Assembly (NCBI GenBank): GCA_022508365.1
Contig: JAFLVH010000002.1
Coordinates: forward strand, 1-64,000
Direction: 5' to 3'
DNA from: Clostridiales bacterium
GTDB taxonomy: Bacteria; Bacillota; Clostridia; Christensenellales; Pumilibacteraceae
DNA length: 64,000 nt
Both the position numbers and the translations under genes were made by a program. The notes beneath the pieces are model-generated. The model ran no database searches, was not told the DNA's origin, and was given only the letters and a program-made list of their open reading frames with translations. Below are positions 26,749-35,764 of the stretch, in pieces. Numbering within the stretch: position 1 is the first letter of the stretch; each line of letters opens with the position of its first letter.

Positions 26749-27623
26749 AGCACACCTCCTACTTCCGTCTTGCCCTTGGTCAGCTTGTTGGCGAGTAATA
26801 CGGTTGCGGCTATCAGAATAAGCAATATGAATGAGTACGCCGAGCCGATATTCCAGCCGCCGCTGTTGGCAAACCACTGGTTGATGATGTTACCGAACAT
26901 GTACGTTGACGTGTCGCCCAAAACGTCGGATATGGCAAAGGTGGAAACCGTGGGCATAAACACCATCAGCACGCCCGAGATTATGCCGGGGAGAGATAGC
27001 GGAATACGCACTCTTATAAGCGTCTTTAACGGCGACGCGCCGAGGTCCTGCGACGCTTCTATAAGCGACTTATCCATGCCGGACACCACAGAGTATACGG
27101 GGAGCAGCATAAACGGAAAAAAGTCGTACACCATGCCGACGGTCACTGCCACCCACGCGTTGGTCACGTTCATCATGTACAGCACTATTTTTACGGCGTA
27201 CGTTCTGAGCAGGGAGTTTATCCACATGGGCAGAGTAAACAGCATTACAATAATAAACTTTTTGTTGAGCGTGGGCGAAGAGAGCGCCAGCGCCAAAGGA
27301 TAGGCAAGTATCAGGCAAAAAACGGTCGTCAGCAGCGCGACCAAAAACGATTTGCCCATGACCGCCATTATGTTGGGACGAGAAAAAAAGTGCACAAAGT
27401 TTGCGCCGGTGATTCCGCCAGTCGCGCCGTCAGTAAACGCGTAGTACAGCATAATAAACAGCGGCACAATGACAAATACGATACTAAGCGCCAAATACGG
27501 AAAGGCAAACGCCGAACGTTTTATGCCGCGCATTTTGCGCAAGCCTTTAGGCGCGGGCGTGGGCGTGGTTCCGTTGTTTGTTTGCGGTTCGGGCGCCGCG
27601 ACGACAGTTTTTTCGTTACTCAT
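26745..27623 (-). CDS. potB: Spermidine/putrescine ABC transporter permease PotB
   Basis: Start MSNEKTVV with SD GAGGAGG; BPD permease; overlaps potC. Confidence 0.9.
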   Translation of the reverse strand: MSNEKTVVAAPEPQTNNGTTPTPAPKGLRKMRGIKRSAFAFPYLALSIVFVIVPLFIMLYYAFTDGATGGITGANFVHFFSRPNIMAVMGKSFLVALLTTVFCLILAYPLALALSSPTLNKKFIIVMLFTLPMWINSLLRTYAVKIVLYMMNVTNAWVAVTVGMVYDFFPFMLLPVYSVVSGMDKSLIEASQDLGASPLKTLIRVRIPLSLPGIISGVLMVFMPTVSTFAISDVLGDTSTYMFGNIINQWFANSGGWNIGSAYSFILLILIAATVLLANKLTKGKTEVGGVL

Positions 27624-29127
27624 CGGCTTCCTCCTCGCCTTCCGCTTGCTCGTTTTCTGCGTTTTCCTTGACCTCTTCACCGGCGCCGGATACCTTGCGA
27701 GTGACGGTTAAATCCTTGGGGTTGATTTTTATGCCCACGCGGTCGCCGATGTCCCATTCGTCCACGGTGTCGATAAAAAAGTCATGGTCGTCGTCTGTGT
27801 ACACCTGCACCTGGTAGTAGCTGCCCTTGTACAGCGTTTGCGTGACGTTGGCGCCTATGACGCCGTCCTCCTCGTCGTCGGTGAGCTCCACCTTGTCAAA
27901 GGGTACAAGCACTTTCACCTCGTCGCCGCGCTCGAAGTTTTCGGTATTTTCAAACTCAAACTCGCCGCCGCAGAATTCCACGGTGTTTTCGGATAAGACC
28001 TCGCCGTCAAACGTATTGACCGTCTTAAGCTTTTTCATGATGTGAATGCCGTCCGGCTCGATAGAAAGCCAAACCTTGCTTCCAACGCCGTACTCAGTGG
28101 TGTTCTGCACGGTGAATTGATAGCCGTTTGTTTCAATCTCCATCTCGTAGTACGTGCCCTTGAACACGGCGGAAACAACCTCGCCGCACAGTGCGCCCTT
28201 TTTGTTGCTGATAGCAATGTCCTCCGGACGGACGACAAGGTCCACCTTTTCGTCTTGCTCAAAGCCCTTGTCAAGGCACTTAAACTGCGTGCCGCAAAAC
28301 TCGACAAGAAAGTCCTCCTTCATCGTGCCGGACAGAATGTTGCTTTCGCCTATAAAGTCGGCGACAAACGCGTTGGCGGGCTCGTCGTAAATCTTTTTGG
28401 GCGTGCCGTACTGTTGCACCGCGCCGTCCGTCATTACGACCACCTTGTCGGACATGGTCAGCGCCTCCTCCTGGTCGTGCGTGACGTATATGAAGGTTAT
28501 GCCGATGTTCCTGTGCATTGCGGCAAGCTCGACCTGCATCTCCTTGCGCATCTTAAGATCGAGCGCGCCGAGCGGCTCGTCAAGGAGCAGCACCTTGGGC
28601 TCGCAAACGATAGCGCGCGCAATAGCTACACGTTGCTGCTGTCCGCCGGAAAGCCCCGTAATGTCGCGGTAGCCGTACGCCTCGAGGTTTACAAGCTTCA
28701 AAACGCGCTCCACCTTTTCCGCGATCTCGTCCTTGGTGAACTTGCGTAAAATAGGCCGCCCCTTTTTATCAACCTCCCCGGTAGGAATTCTTTTAAGCTT
28801 CAGTCCGAACGCTATATTCTTAAACACGTTGAGGTGCGGGAAAAGCGCGTACTTTTGGAATACCGTGTTTATGGGACGCAGGTGCGGCGGAACGGTTGTA
28901 ACGTCCTGTTTTTCCAAAAGTATGGTGCCGGACGTCGGCATCTCAAAGCCCGCAATCATGCGGAGCAGAGTGGTTTTGCCGCAGCCGGACGGGCCCAAGA
29001 GCGTAACAAACTCTCCGCGGCGCACCGCAAGATTGACGTTGTCAACGGCAGTAATGCCGTCAAAAACCTTTGTTACGTTTTTGATTTCGATAATGTTATC
29101 GAACTTTTCTCGTGTGACTGTCGCCAT
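27616..29127 (-). CDS. potA: Spermidine/putrescine ABC transporter ATP-binding protein
   Basis: GPSGCGKTTLLRMIAG, LSGGQQQRVAIARAI, plus extended C-terminal TOBE-type region. Confidence 0.93.
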   Translation of the reverse strand: MATVTREKFDNIIEIKNVTKVFDGITAVDNVNLAVRRGEFVTLLGPSGCGKTTLLRMIAGFEMPTSGTILLEKQDVTTVPPHLRPINTVFQKYALFPHLNVFKNIAFGLKLKRIPTGEVDKKGRPILRKFTKDEIAEKVERVLKLVNLEAYGYRDITGLSGGQQQRVAIARAIVCEPKVLLLDEPLGALDLKMRKEMQVELAAMHRNIGITFIYVTHDQEEALTMSDKVVVMTDGAVQQYGTPKKIYDEPANAFVADFIGESNILSGTMKEDFLVEFCGTQFKCLDKGFEQDEKVDLVVRPEDIAISNKKGALCGEVVSAVFKGTYYEMEIETNGYQFTVQNTTEYGVGSKVWLSIEPDGIHIMKKLKTVNTFDGEVLSENTVEFCGGEFEFENTENFERGDEVKVLVPFDKVELTDDEEDGVIGANVTQTLYKGSYYQVQVYTDDDHDFFIDTVDEWDIGDRVGIKINPKDLTVTRKVSGAGEEVKENAENEQAEGEEEADE

Positions 29128-29141
29128 ATTTACCTCCGGTA

Positions 29142-29246
29142 AAAATGAATAATGAAGAATGAAGGAATGAAATCGCGCTCCGCGCTAATTTCGGACTGCG
29201 CTCCGCGCTTTAACTCTTAACTCTGCACTCTTAACTCTTAACTCAA
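29142..29246. repeat. Heptamer tandem repeats (29142-29170; 29212-29246) flanking a GCGC-rich segment
   Basis: aaaatga ataatga agaatga ; aactctt aactctg cactctt aactctt aactcaa. Confidence 0.75.
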
Positions 29247-29797
29247 AAACTCGGTGGGCAGGACACCCATAGCACGCGGCTTACGCCATCGTAAATGTTG
29301 ATTATGTAATGCTTTTTGTCGGACGAAAAGTAGAACGCATCGCCTGCCGACGCCTCGGCCGTTCTGTCGCCTACGACGACCTTTACCTTGCCCTGCAGGA
29401 CATATCCGAACTCCTCACCCTCGTGCGGAAAGTCCTCGTCGGTAGCAGCGCCCTTTTTTAGCTCGGTAATAATCGGCTCCATGGCGTTCTTTTGCGCGGT
29501 GGGCACAATCCAGTGCACCGTCATGTCGTCATACTGCTTTTCAAAGTAATCCTCCGGCGTAAACACAAGCTGCGACTGGTCATAGTCGGCAAAGAATGCG
29601 GAAAGATTGGAGCCGAGCAGCGTAAGTATGTCTATAAGCGTCGTAATGGACGGCGAAGTCAGATCGTTTTCCAACTGGCTTATAAATCCCTTACTTAGCT
29701 CGGCGCGGTCGGCAAGCTCCTCCTGCGTCAGCCCGTTTTTACGCCGCAGGTCCCGTAGCTTAGAGCCTAGTGTCGTATTATCGTTTTCGTTGTTCAC
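29243..29797 (-). CDS. XRE-family regulator with C-terminal cupin domain (PuuR/PotR-like), GTG start
   Basis: LGSKLRDLRRKNGLTQEELADRAELSKGFISQLENDLTSPSITTLIDIL...cupin; SD AAGGGG; immediately upstream of potA. Confidence 0.9.
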   Translation of the reverse strand: MNNENDNTTLGSKLRDLRRKNGLTQEELADRAELSKGFISQLENDLTSPSITTLIDILTLLGSNLSAFFADYDQSQLVFTPEDYFEKQYDDMTVHWIVPTAQKNAMEPIITELKKGAATDEDFPHEGEEFGYVLQGKVKVVVGDRTAEASAGDAFYFSSDKKHYIINIYDGVSRVLWVSCPPSF

Positions 29798-29855
29798 GAG
29801 CGCACCCCTTTTGTTCGTTTCGCTTATCGCGCGGTTTGGTTTATTTAAACTTTTT

Positions 29856-29909
29856 GTTTACATTTAGTAAACCGAAAGCCATTATAAAGCATATGTGCGC
29901 ATATGTCAA
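29856..29909 (-). promoter_or_regulatory. Promoter (TTGACA-17-TATAAT, 29881-29909) with downstream operator GTTTAC-N5-GTAAAC (29856-29872)
   Basis: Minus TTGACATATGCGCACATATGCTTTATAATGGCTTTCGGTTTACTAAATGTAAAC. Confidence 0.65.
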
Positions 29910-29971
29910 ATGATTTATATATAATTGCGGCAAAAAAATAAAATTTTTTTCGACTGAGATACAGCATAAAA

Positions 29972-29996
29972 AAGACGCGGCATTTTCTGCCGCGTC
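29972..29996 (-). terminator. Terminator of the aldo/keto reductase gene
   Basis: GACGCGGCA-gaaaa-TGCCGCGTC-TTTTTT on minus. Confidence 0.9.
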
Positions 29997-30013
29997 ACAA
30001 ATGTGTAATATTG

Positions 30014-31144
30014 TTATTTAACCTTTTGGACAAAGTCCTTCATCATCTCGGAGATTTTTATCTGTTGCGGGCAGACCGCCTCGCAGCTGCGACAGCCCAC
30101 GCAGGATGTGGGACGCTTGCCCTCCTCTATCGCGTCAAGCGCCATGGGAGCAAGGAAGCCGCCGTCGGAGAAAACATGCTCGTTGTACAGCTTTATTATC
30201 TCCGGAATGTCTATGTTCTTTGGACAATAATTGGTGCAGTAACGGCACGCCGTGCAAGGCAAGCTCTTTGCGCTTGTCATCTCCTTTGCCATAGCGAACA
30301 GCTGTTCCCTTTCGCTTTCGGTCAGCGGTTTGTTTGCTTCATAGGTTTTTATATTTTCCGCAAGCTGTTCAAAGTTTGACATGCCGGACAGCGTGACGCC
30401 CACCTGCGGAACGGACTGAATAAACCTAAACGCCACTTCCGCCGCCGTCTCGTCCTTTCGCATTGTCTTTAGCTTTGACAAATACTTATCGGGAAGATTG
30501 ACAAGCTTGCCGCCGCGAACAGGCTCCATCACCCATACGGGAATGCCCATTTCGCCGAGTAACTCAACCTTCTTCTTTGCCTCCTGAAAATCCCAATCGA
30601 GCCAATTGAGCTGGACCTGGCAGAATTCCATATCCTTGCCGTACTTATCCAAAAAACGCTTTAGTATGTCCAAACTGCCGTGCACCGAAAGCCCGAGGTG
30701 CTTTATTTTGCCCGCGTCGCGCTGAGCAATAAGATAATCGTAAACGCCGTACTTTTCGTCGAGATACGCGTCTATATTCATTTCGCACACGTTATGGAAA
30801 AGATAGAAGTCAAAGTACGGCGTGCGGCATTTTTCCAGCTGCTTGGCAAATATCTCGTTGACCTTGGTCATATTGCCTAAGTCATACCCGGGAAACTTGG
30901 ACGCAAGGAAATATTTGTCGCGCGGATACTTACTTAAAAGCTTGCCTGCGACTATTTCCGAATGACCGTTGTGATAACCCCACGCCGTGTCAAAGTAATT
31001 TACGCCGTGCTCTATTGCGTACGCTATCATCCTTTCGGTGTGCGCTTCGTCTATGTCGCTGTCGGAACTTCCCTTTAACGGAAGGCGCATCATCCCTAAA
31101 CCCAGCGCCGAAAGCTTTTCGCCCTTAAAATCCTTGTAAAGCAT
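30014..31144 (-). CDS. Aldo/keto reductase with C-terminal 4Fe-4S ferredoxin domain
   Basis: ALGLGMMRLPL...; CTACRYCTNYCPKNI and CVGCRSCEAVCPQQI. Confidence 0.93.
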   Translation of the reverse strand: MLYKDFKGEKLSALGLGMMRLPLKGSSDSDIDEAHTERMIAYAIEHGVNYFDTAWGYHNGHSEIVAGKLLSKYPRDKYFLASKFPGYDLGNMTKVNEIFAKQLEKCRTPYFDFYLFHNVCEMNIDAYLDEKYGVYDYLIAQRDAGKIKHLGLSVHGSLDILKRFLDKYGKDMEFCQVQLNWLDWDFQEAKKKVELLGEMGIPVWVMEPVRGGKLVNLPDKYLSKLKTMRKDETAAEVAFRFIQSVPQVGVTLSGMSNFEQLAENIKTYEANKPLTESEREQLFAMAKEMTSAKSLPCTACRYCTNYCPKNIDIPEIIKLYNEHVFSDGGFLAPMALDAIEEGKRPTSCVGCRSCEAVCPQQIKISEMMKDFVQKVK

Positions 31145-31161
31145 AATATACCTCTGCGTTT

Positions 31162-31590
31162 TTATTTTTTGTCCGTGTTTGTTTTCGCCTGCATCAGTTT
31201 AATCTTTTCGCGTATCGCTTTAAGTGCGGCGTCGGGGCTGTCCGCGTCAGCAACCGCCATTTCCATGGGACAAAGCCCGTCGCCCTTGCGGTTGACTATG
31301 TTTTCCGTATATGTGTCCGCTTCGCATTGTATCCCGTTAGCCGTAAGAATATCTTTTGCGGCATAGGTCATTACGCATGCGCGCACGCTTTTTACGTTGA
31401 TAAGCAAATACAGATTGGCGGCAGCCTTGCCCACTATTTTGTCCGCAGCGTCGCAATCCGAATAGTCAACGCCGCTGTCTATTGCGGCGATTAACGGCTT
31501 TACGCCCCTATCCGCACTCTCATACACCACCTGTCCTTTGCGCGTAAACACAACCGTACGCGAGGACAAAAAATTCTCGACATTGTTCAT
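31162..31590 (-). CDS. DUF1893-family protein
   Basis: TVVFTRKGQVVYESADRGVKPLIAAIDSGVDYSDCDAADKIVGKAAANLYLLINVKSVRACVMTYAAKDILTANGIQ. Confidence 0.75.
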   Translation of the reverse strand: MNNVENFLSSRTVVFTRKGQVVYESADRGVKPLIAAIDSGVDYSDCDAADKIVGKAAANLYLLINVKSVRACVMTYAAKDILTANGIQCEADTYTENIVNRKGDGLCPMEMAVADADSPDAALKAIREKIKLMQAKTNTDKK

Positions 31591-31596
31591 AGCGCC

Positions 31597-32259
31597 TTAC
31601 TTTTTCAGCTTTTTCTTAAGCGCGCGTTGTTTGTTTTCCGGAGCGGAAGCGGCCTTTTCCATTTCCTCAAAGAACTCTTTTTCCTCCGCTTCGTCGGTTA
31701 TTTCGGGCGGACTGTACAGCTTGTCGTCCACAGTCTTTCCCTCGAGGTAGTCTATAAGCGGTTGAATGTTGGCTTGCTTCACCTCGTCCACCGGGGTTAC
31801 AACGGCACCGAGTATAAACGTCTCGTCGTCGTCTATTATGTTTTGCGTCTTTATCCTGCGCACAAGCATGTTGATTGCCATGCGCTCGGTTCTGGTAAGC
31901 TCCGATATGTCAAACCCGCCCTGCGCGTAGAATACCGGAATAAACTTTTCGTACACGACGGAAATTGTAGCATCCTTTATTTTATTCGGGCGGTTCTCGT
32001 TGAACGGGAGCATGCCCACGCCGCACACGATAAGTTTTTTGTAGATTATATCAAGATATTGCGACATCTTGTCGAATCCGTTTATGCTTCCGCCGCGCGT
32101 GGTGCCGATATACAGAATCTTGTCGTAGCCGGACAGCATATCGCCGCGAAACTTTTCCACAGGCACGGCGTCACAGCCGAGCGCATTGCCCAGTATATCC
32201 ACATAGCGTTTGGTGTAGCCGTGGCTTGTTTTAAAGATTATCAAAAGCTTCTCTTTCAT
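31597..32259 (-). CDS. Flavodoxin-domain protein
   Basis: MKEKLLIIFKTSHGYTKRYVDILGNAL...DKILYIGTTRGGSINGFDKMSQYL. Confidence 0.7.
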   Translation of the reverse strand: MKEKLLIIFKTSHGYTKRYVDILGNALGCDAVPVEKFRGDMLSGYDKILYIGTTRGGSINGFDKMSQYLDIIYKKLIVCGVGMLPFNENRPNKIKDATISVVYEKFIPVFYAQGGFDISELTRTERMAINMLVRRIKTQNIIDDDETFILGAVVTPVDEVKQANIQPLIDYLEGKTVDDKLYSPPEITDEAEEKEFFEEMEKAASAPENKQRALKKKLKK

Positions 32260-32324
32260 AATAACCTACCTTATGGTTTTTATTATATCACACATATACC
32301 TTATTTTCAAGTATTTACAAGCAA

Positions 32325-32355
32325 AAAGCGGCTTCGGTGTTTTTCACGCGCAGCC
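32325..32355 (-). terminator. Terminator of the feo operon
   Basis: AAAAGCGGCT...AGCCGCTTTTTGC on minus. Confidence 0.75.
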
Positions 32356-32369
32356 GCTTTTGTATTGTA

Positions 32370-32531
32370 TTACTTTTTTTCCGTTTTTTGTTTATACGCC
32401 GTGCAGCGCTTGCAACATTTGCAATCGCCGCAGCAGGATTTGCCCTTAATCTTATTGTAGATTATTACGCCCACAGCAACAAAAAACGCCAAACACAAGA
32501 CCGCAAGTATCGCTATTTCCCAGCCGTTCAT
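32370..32531 (-). CDS. FeoB-associated Cys-rich membrane protein (53 aa), absent from supplied ORF track
   Basis: MNGWEIAILAVLCLAFFVAVGVIIYNKIKGKSCCGDCKCCKRCTAYKQKTEKK; TAATG overlap with feoB stop. Confidence 0.9.
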   Translation of the reverse strand: MNGWEIAILAVLCLAFFVAVGVIIYNKIKGKSCCGDCKCCKRCTAYKQKTEKK

Positions 32532-34816
32532 TATGCCGCCTCCGCTTGTTTTTTGCGTCTATTGAATTTGATTTTGCCCTTGTTGTTGAGCTCGATTAAC
32601 GTCACCGCGACGGCTACTGCCAAGAGCCAAATAAACAGCGTCCACCACCATGTGCCAATCGTATACACCGCCGCGCTTATTATGTAGCTTGCCGCCACCC
32701 AAAACAGCAACGTCCACTTAAAGGTGCCTTTCTTTAGCTCGCCCTTTGCCGTAGCGCACGCCGCAAAGCACGGGATTGTCAGCATGTTGAACGCGATAAA
32801 CGATATAAGCGCCGGGATGGTTATGCCGGTTGCCGTTATCATTGCAATCGACGACAGTATACCCTCCTCGTCCGCGAGAAGTACGTCGCCTGTGACGCCG
32901 CCCACGTTTGCGCCCATAGCGATGAGGCATGCGCCCAAAGTGCCGAATGTGGCGACAACGTTTTCCTTTGCGATAAGTCCGGTGAGCGCCGCCACCGCAA
33001 AAACCCAACCAAACGAGTTAAGTTGCGACCCGAAACCGAGCGGGGTGAATATAGGCTGAATGAGCTTTCCGAGCGACGCGAGAATAGAATCGTTCATCTG
33101 TTCGTCGGGGAGATAGCGCCACGACCAGTTGAGATGCGAGAACAGCCAAATGATTACCGTAGAAGCAAAAATAATTGTGAACGCCTTTTTTACAAAGTGC
33201 TTTGTCTTGTCCCAAAGGTGCAACATCAAGCTCTTAAACTGCGGCCGATGATAAGTGGGCAGCTCCATGATAAACGGAGGTATCGCGCCTTTCATTGTGG
33301 TGTTGCGCATTAGCAATACACATACGACAGCCGAGACAACACCCAATAAGTACATTCCGTACGTGATAAGATCCGCATTACCCACGCCGAAGTATTCGCA
33401 AATTCCGCCCGCTATTGCCGTAAGAATAGGCAGCTTGGCGCCGCAGGAGAAGAACGGTATTACGCGTATAGTCGCTGTGCGCTCGTTTTCGTCGGCGAGC
33501 GTTCTGGTGTTTATCATTGCGGGCACGCCGCACCCAAAGCCCATTATCATGGGCATAAACGACCTGCCCGAAAGTCCGAACCTTCTGAATATTCTGTCCA
33601 GAACAAACGCGACGCGCGCCATGTATCCCGTATCCTCCAAAATGGAGAACCACAAAAACAGCATAAGGATTTGCGGCAAAAAGCCGAGCACTGCGAATAG
33701 TCCGCCGAGCACACCGTCCGCTATTAAGCCCGAAAGCCATTCGGTGGAGATTGCTCCGCCTATCGCGTCCATAATTGTGGAAAACAGCGTGTCGAATATG
33801 TTAAACAGTATTACGCCCGGCGAGAACACCGCGCCGTCATAGAATATGCCGACAAAGGTCCCCATGCCCTCGGAAAGGCCCAAATCGGCAAGTGTGGGAA
33901 GTCCTCCGCCTAAGCTAGCCCATGCGCCTATGTACAAAAAATCCTCGGAGAATGTTACATGGAATATCGCAAACAGAATAACCAAAAAGATGGGAATAGC
34001 CCAAACCCTGTGCGTAAGCGCCTTGTCTATCTTGTCCGATTTACTCAAATCGTCGCGCTTTGCCTTTTTCTTGGCGACGGCAAGGCGGGACACTATGTAC
34101 TTGTACCGCTCGTCAACAACGGCGGCCTCCAAATCATTATCGCCTGCAATCTTTTTCAGCAGTTCCTTTGCGCCATTGCGCTCTAACTCTATCTCGTCGT
34201 TTTCCAGCAGCTTGATTGCGTGGAACAGCGGCGACGACACTTCCGCGCTCTCGTAAAAATCGAGCGTTGCGGCAACCTCCGCCTTAAGCGCGTCGTTTAC
34301 AACGCTCACGCCCTTGCGCGGCTTGCATTCTTCCACGGCGCGCTCCATCATTTTGTCAACGCCCGTCCCCTTTAACGCGCTTATCGGCATTACGGGAACG
34401 CCGAGCTCGCGTTCTAAGACCTTGACGTCAATGGTATCGCCAGATTTTTCCACAGCGTCCATCATGTTGAGCGCCACCATTACAGGCACGTCCGCTTCCA
34501 ACACCTGCGTGGTAAGATACAGATTGCGCTCGAGGTTTGTCGCGTCCACAATATTGATAACAAGGTCGGGATGCTCGTCTATCATAAAGTTGCGCGAGAT
34601 AACCTCCTCCGGCGTGTACGGAGAAAGCGAGTAGATACCGGGAAGGTCTACAATTTCGATTTTTTCGCCGCATCGTCCTTTAAGACCTTTGTAAACGCCC
34701 TCGCGCTTTTCCACCGTGACACCCGGCCAGTTGCCAACATGCGCGGTGCTTCCCGTCAAAAAGTTAAACAGCGTGGTCTTTCCGCAGTTGGGATTTCCTA
34801 TCAGTGCTACCTTCAT
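32531..34816 (-). CDS. feoB: Ferrous iron transport protein B
   Basis: MKVALIGNPNCGKTTLFNFLTGSTAHVGNWPGVTVEKREG... G domain plus multi-TM. Confidence 0.97.
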   Translation of the reverse strand: MKVALIGNPNCGKTTLFNFLTGSTAHVGNWPGVTVEKREGVYKGLKGRCGEKIEIVDLPGIYSLSPYTPEEVISRNFMIDEHPDLVINIVDATNLERNLYLTTQVLEADVPVMVALNMMDAVEKSGDTIDVKVLERELGVPVMPISALKGTGVDKMMERAVEECKPRKGVSVVNDALKAEVAATLDFYESAEVSSPLFHAIKLLENDEIELERNGAKELLKKIAGDNDLEAAVVDERYKYIVSRLAVAKKKAKRDDLSKSDKIDKALTHRVWAIPIFLVILFAIFHVTFSEDFLYIGAWASLGGGLPTLADLGLSEGMGTFVGIFYDGAVFSPGVILFNIFDTLFSTIMDAIGGAISTEWLSGLIADGVLGGLFAVLGFLPQILMLFLWFSILEDTGYMARVAFVLDRIFRRFGLSGRSFMPMIMGFGCGVPAMINTRTLADENERTATIRVIPFFSCGAKLPILTAIAGGICEYFGVGNADLITYGMYLLGVVSAVVCVLLMRNTTMKGAIPPFIMELPTYHRPQFKSLMLHLWDKTKHFVKKAFTIIFASTVIIWLFSHLNWSWRYLPDEQMNDSILASLGKLIQPIFTPLGFGSQLNSFGWVFAVAALTGLIAKENVVATFGTLGACLIAMGANVGGVTGDVLLADEEGILSSIAMITATGITIPALISFIAFNMLTIPCFAACATAKGELKKGTFKWTLLFWVAASYIISAAVYTIGTWWWTLFIWLLAVAVAVTLIELNNKGKIKFNRRKKQAEAA

Positions 34817-34878
34817 ATTTCTTTTATCTCCTTTCGCTCAAACGCGGCTGCACTTATCCGCCGCGTTCGGTTTATTAC

Positions 34879-35109
34879 TTAATCAACCGTCATTACGACA
34901 CATTCGGCCTCGGTCTTGCGGAGCGTCAGCTCATATCCGCGCAACGTGACCTCCATAGGATCGCCGAGCGGCGCGAGCTTGCGCATGACTATTTTCGCTC
35001 CGGGCGTAATGCCCATGTCAAACAGCCTGCGGCGAATCCTACCCTCACCGCCTACCTTGCTTACAACGCCTTCGTCACCGACGACAAACTCCGATAATTT
35101 CTTTTCCAT
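34879..35109 (-). CDS. feoA: Ferrous iron transport protein A (copy 2)
   Basis: Start MEKKLSEFVVGDEGVVSKVGGEGRIRRRLFDMGITPGAKIVMRKLAPLGDPMEVTLRGYELTLRKTEAECV. Confidence 0.92.
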   Translation of the reverse strand: MEKKLSEFVVGDEGVVSKVGGEGRIRRRLFDMGITPGAKIVMRKLAPLGDPMEVTLRGYELTLRKTEAECVVMTVD

Positions 35110-35168
35110 ATCCACCTCGATAATATTGTTAGCGGTTAGCAATGACTAACTTAACTGTAAAAAATTTT

Positions 35169-35399
35169 TTATGCAAAACTCGGACGGTGCCCAACAATTA
35201 TGCTCTGCGCCAACTCTTTGTTTAAGGCGATACGCGAATCGTGCACGCGCACAATCATATTGCCGTCCGAACAGGAAAGCGGCGTGAGGAGAGCGCCCGT
35301 CATGATGCCGAGGTTTTCCAAATGCTTGCGCGTCTTGGGTTCGGCGGCAACTCGTATAACCAACATTGTTTCACCCTCTCGGGCCAAAAGTAACGGCAT
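35169..35399 (-). CDS. feoA: Ferrous iron transport protein A (copy 1)
   Basis: Start MPLLLAREGETMLVIRVAAEPKTRKHLENLGIMTGALLTPLSCSDGNMIVRVHDSRIALNKELAQSI; SD AAGGAGA. Confidence 0.88.
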   Translation of the reverse strand: MPLLLAREGETMLVIRVAAEPKTRKHLENLGIMTGALLTPLSCSDGNMIVRVHDSRIALNKELAQSIIVGHRPSFA

Positions 35400-35451
35400 A
35401 TGTATCTCCTTTTTATATGATATTCCGCATTGTTCGCAATATGCAACTTTA

Positions 35452-35506
35452 GTTAGCAATGTGCAACTGCTAACCGTATTATATGACTTAAATTCGGCTT
35501 TGTCAA
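35452..35506 (-). promoter_or_regulatory. feo promoter (TTGACA-17-TATAAT) with adjacent inverted repeat GTTAGCA-N9-TGCTAAC
   Basis: -35 at 35501-35506, -10 at 35478-35483, inverted repeat 35452-35474; related motif at 35132-35149. Confidence 0.7.
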
Positions 35507-35532
35507 GCGAATTTAAGATATTTTTTAAAAAA

Positions 35533-35562
35533 GTTGAGATCCTTCACTTCGTTCAGATGACA
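35533..35562. repeat. GAGATCCTTC...TTCAGATGAC dispersed-repeat-like element
   Basis: GTTGAGATCCTTCACTTCGTTCAGATGACA; related copy at 24518. Confidence 0.45.
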
Positions 35563-35743
35563 AAAAAAGCTGTTCAATTATTGTTATTTTCAAATCTTAT
35601 TAAACGACCGGTTAATAAGGGAATTCAAAACAAATTATAAGTGAATTGCTTGTTTGTCCTACGAAGCAACCGAAGGTTATTCCGAGGTACGATGAATCCC
35701 ATCGACATTGCCTATCCGGAAAAGCAAAGCCCAACCAACATTT

Positions 35744-35764
35744 ATTCTTAATTCTGCGTTCTCA
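35744..35764. repeat. Heptamer repeat at the 3' end of the RsmF-like gene
   Basis: attctta attctgc gttctca. Confidence 0.5.
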
